64,000 bases of DNA, from the NCBI GenBank assembly GCA_018894105.1, contig CM032128.1, forward strand, positions 27,241,299-27,305,298, given 5' to 3'. The notes beneath the pieces were generated by a model. The model made no database searches. It saw only the letters and a program-made list of their open reading frames with translations, and was not told the origin of the DNA. Within the stretch, counting starts at the first letter, position 1. Each line of letters starts with the position of its first letter. Below, piece by piece: positions 60,889-64,000 of this stretch. This stretch comes from Jacaranda mimosifolia (Eukaryota > Streptophyta > Magnoliopsida > Lamiales > Bignoniaceae). The translations under genes were made by a program, and so were the position numbers.

Positions 60889-62921
60889 TACATGATAACA
60901 AATCATTTTTTTTAGCTTTTTAGCATATTAGGAATCAGCAGCTTGTTTTCTACAAAGTTCTAGAAACCAAACTAGTTAGTCATATATCTTGAAATATTCT
61001 CTATAGAAAATAATATTTTCAAATCCAATTGACTTACAAAATCTATGCATGGAGCAAAGGCAACAATTTTGTCCTTGAAGCATTTATTTAGTACTTCTGC
61101 AAATCAAGAAATCTCCTTAAAAGTATTAGTTTATATGGCAGAATTAAATATGTATATATTGATTCGACCTAAAAATATTAGAAATTGCATAGCTTGGTAG
61201 CCAGCTTTTCCTATCAACAAACTTTAGTTTATGTTTTGAACCTTTTCTCCATACTCAAAAAGCTCAATGATTGCAAATTATTGACATTTATAATTTCGTA
61301 TATTTTTTGTACTTATAAAAATATTTCATAGTATCATATCAACAAATAAAATAAAATTGTCAATGTTAACAAACAATATCTACAAAGAATAGGATATACC
61401 ACTTCATTATCATGTAGAAATGGAAATTTATGGTGGTCAACTGAATTGAAATCCAACGTTCTATATAAAAATAAAAATAAAAAAACACAAGTATAATACT
61501 TTAGTATTTTAGACCACCATTAAATTATTCATGAAAAATTAGTGATTAAAAAAAATCATCAAGCTCTTCGTGCCCACGCATTACTGTTTTCATCTATTTC
61601 ACAATTTCAATAGACGCAGGTTCTCGGACACTTGGCATGATTGCAAAATCAAGTTCAATAATGATTTCAAGTGTGTTGTTATACAACATATTCATTAAGA
61701 TTTTGTGGACACCTTAAAATTTATTATCTTGAATCACAAGTACTTTCCGCTCTTTCACCTGTAGAAGAACAAACATCATACTAGGTCACCTAGATCCATG
61801 ACATAATATTGTAAAAAATTTGAACCAGCAAAATAAATAAGAATGAAAATCAAACCTTCGCATCATTAAAACCTTTCTCATAAAACCTCATAACATTATC
61901 AATGTTCAAGCACTAGTATTAGTTAATTGCTTGATTGGATATGTTTAAACAATATATCAAGATCAAACCTTAATTGTTTCACTCATCCATAGCAGTCCTA
62001 AAGTATTCTCTTATTTATTTTTCTTCAACCGAAGAAAATATTAATATTAGTTAAATTGCTTTTGTTGGGGATATTGAAACCATATATCAAAGACAAACCT
62101 TATATATCTTATCCATATGCTTATGCATTTCCTCTGAATGCACAAACCTTATAATCTTTTTATATTTTTTCAATTTTTATCATGCTTCTTCTTATAGCTG
62201 CAAAAAAATACATATAAGGCAACCCAAATCAAGAAACTTTAAAAGGTGAAAATTAAATAATTAATTGAGGAAGGACAACTAAGCGAACCAGATAACATCA
62301 GCCTTCTTGAAGATTTTGCCTCCTTGCATCAGGAAACATGATATAAAGGATATATAGTTTACCACAAATAGAGCGTCTCTCGACAAAATGGTAAATATTT
62401 CTTTCATTTATAATGCAAATAAGAAATGAGGCTATTCACAAGTTCTGTGTCTGGCAAATCAATGCTCAAATTTAATTTTTCAAATTCAAGTTCCTCTGCT
62501 AATAGGATATTTGATTTTAAGACATTTTTGGTTGATAGAAAATGTGAATACCTATTGATCTATAAAAAATCAAAGAATAATCACACCTTTGTAATCAAAG
62601 TTAAACAAAAACAAAATTCATCAATTACTCATTTAATAACTCATTATTGTCCTCCATTTTTCTGCAAGCATACAACACGACAATTACTTTCCTACTATCA
62701 CCATTTTGTACAGCAAAATCCAAGGATCTGCATTTCGACAAGTCTCTAACATTCACCTTCAACACAGTAAATTTTCTACATAAAATACTTGAACAGGACA
62801 AATAAAATAAAAATATCATTAAAAAAAATTATTAATACAATTCTATATCACCAAGAAAGTTTACCTCCAACAACGGTTGACACTGTTATAGAAAGTACTT
62901 ATAGCATTGTCCTTTTTTTTC

Positions 62922-63815
62922 TAGGGGTGGACATTTTGGGTAAAGTTTTCAAGTACCTAGCTCGACTCAATCAAGTTTTAACTATTCGGAGGTTAAATTT
63001 TAGGTTTTATTTGGGTACCCAATAAGCCAAGTACTTGATTTATTATATCCAGGATGGGATTTGGGATTAATCCAGTCCCTATTTGGTAATCGGGTACCCG
63101 ACCTATTTATATTAGAGAAACATTGAAATTTCAAAATTAATAAAAGTTAAGGCAGAGCAGCATAAACTTTTTTCTTTCTCAACCTCACATCATTTCCTCT
63201 CTGTCTTTTCCAATTTACAGTTTTTTTATTTCTTCCCCTCTCTCTTTTTTTGTTTACCTAGCCATTTCTATACCAATCTCTAAAAAATCAAAAGCTGATA
63301 CATAATTCATTCTTTTGCTACTACACTTTGAAATTTTTTGCCAATACATACTTTATTCTATTAAAACCTTCAAATGAAAATTCAAATACTCAAATTATTT
63401 ATGTGAATGACAAGGAGAATTAGATGAGCTTAAGCTACCATCCAGTTGGGCATTCAACAAGCAAAATAAATAGAAAACAACAATGTAAAGTTACAATCAA
63501 ATATGCAAATCCCATATTTTCCCCTCCAAACAATATAACCAAAATTTTAAGTAAAAGAGAAAACATAAGACCAATAGCATCACCAAAATAGTATATTTCC
63601 AAAGTTTGAAAGATTGGTTTGTTTCCACCTCCTCCTCCTCCTCCTCCTTTTTTTTTATAGAATTATCCAAAATTCAATCCCAAAAATTGGAACTGGGATA
63701 GGGTATGCAATCAATAACTGGCTCGAGATCGGGATGGAAAATTCTTATCTCGATGAATTGAGTACTCGACCTAATTGTGTCGGTCCCTGTAATCCTAGTC
63801 CAATGCCTACCCCTA
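62922..63815. mobile_element. hAT-like element inside array copy B
   Basis: Starts TAGGGGTGGACATTTTGGG and ends CCAATGCCTACCCCTA. It occupies the same place between exon-like segments as the element at 57919-58673, so the insertion predates the duplication. It is somewhat longer, partly through a TCC run near 63630. Confidence 0.6.
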
Positions 63816-64000
63816 CTTTTTCTTCAGGATTTCAATGGCATTAGCAATTCCGATCATAACAAAATGATAGACTAGTTGGCCCTTATTTATGCTATTAAAT
63901 AGCTTTCGATTCTCAGCAAACTTACAAAAACTATATATTAATCTATTATCTTTAAACGTAAAAAAAAAAGAAAAAAAGAAAAGATGTTGAACATGTAGGC

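Larger units (their letters stand above)
52346..64000 (-). pseudogene. Tandem array of exon-like modules from an unrecognised gene
   Basis: A ~1.1-1.2 kb module recurs with starts near 52346, 53522, 54630, 55790, 56904, 60370 and 61914 (word 'actagtattagttaattgct'). On the minus strand each module has short open stretches bordered by AG and GT at matching places: LKGHFIDNILKFNEKGFKDE; VLVIQDNKFLG followed by HKILVNMLYDNTLEIIFELD; TLDFNSVDYLKLSFLHDNEE; VQKIYKTINANHLQ followed by HTLKFVDRKSWLLNFVSS; and DTFKEIFEFARLLNKC. Different upstream exons are legible at 57.0-57.9 and 62.0-62.9 kb (SLDFAVQNGDSRKV, VEELEFEKLKLSTALPDTEN). Stops and indels in several modules show decay. I do not recognise the protein family. 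Confidence 0.6.

Overview
This window is nuclear DNA of a flowering plant, most likely a eudicot. It is strongly AT-rich and gene-poor, its two recognisable genes have introns of the plant type, and most of the sequence is nested plant transposons (Ty3/Gypsy and Ty1/Copia LTR elements, hAT, PIF/Harbinger-like, CACTA and Helitron-like elements). No bacterial operon, CRISPR array, rRNA or tRNA was seen. All calls come from reading by eye: splice sites, target-site duplications (TSDs) and inverted ends were located directly, while family names rest on recalled motifs.

Layout: 1-489 is the tail of a long Gypsy LTR. 0.5-9 kb holds Helitron-like sequence, a 603-bp hAT element with a perfect 8-bp TSD, a 69-bp tandem repeat and a 3.0-kb solo LTR (TSD TTATT) nested near the 3' end of a Helitron-like element. 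9-12.6 kb is decayed repeat with a duplicated coding-like stretch. 12.6-15.5 kb is a Russian-doll nest: a hAT-like element containing a second TIR element that holds a solo LTR, plus a CACTA MITE. 17.07-23.80 kb is a DUF604/GT31-like glycosyltransferase gene whose two introns are swollen by transposons. 24-28.4 kb has three TWA-flanked PIF/Harbinger-like elements. 28.5-32.6 kb is a 5'-truncated Copia element on the minus strand abutting a hAT transposase tail. 33.6-34 kb has another hAT MITE (TSD GCCAAGAG). 36.1-46.15 kb is a complete 10-kb Gypsy element (TSD TATAC) of Tat-like organisation, with a long antisense reading frame between pol and the 3' LTR. 46.66-49.10 kb is the second DUF604 paralogue, compact and in the same orientation. 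52.3-64 kb is an array of diverged repeats of exon-like modules on the minus strand, arranged as two tandem copies of a larger gene-like unit that runs off the window.

The two DUF604 genes share exon number, intron phase and orientation, so they are tandem duplicates separated by later transposon insertions. They are the only genes that look intact; their products are predicted type II Golgi membrane glycosyltransferase-like proteins. Everything else is mobile DNA or decayed sequence.
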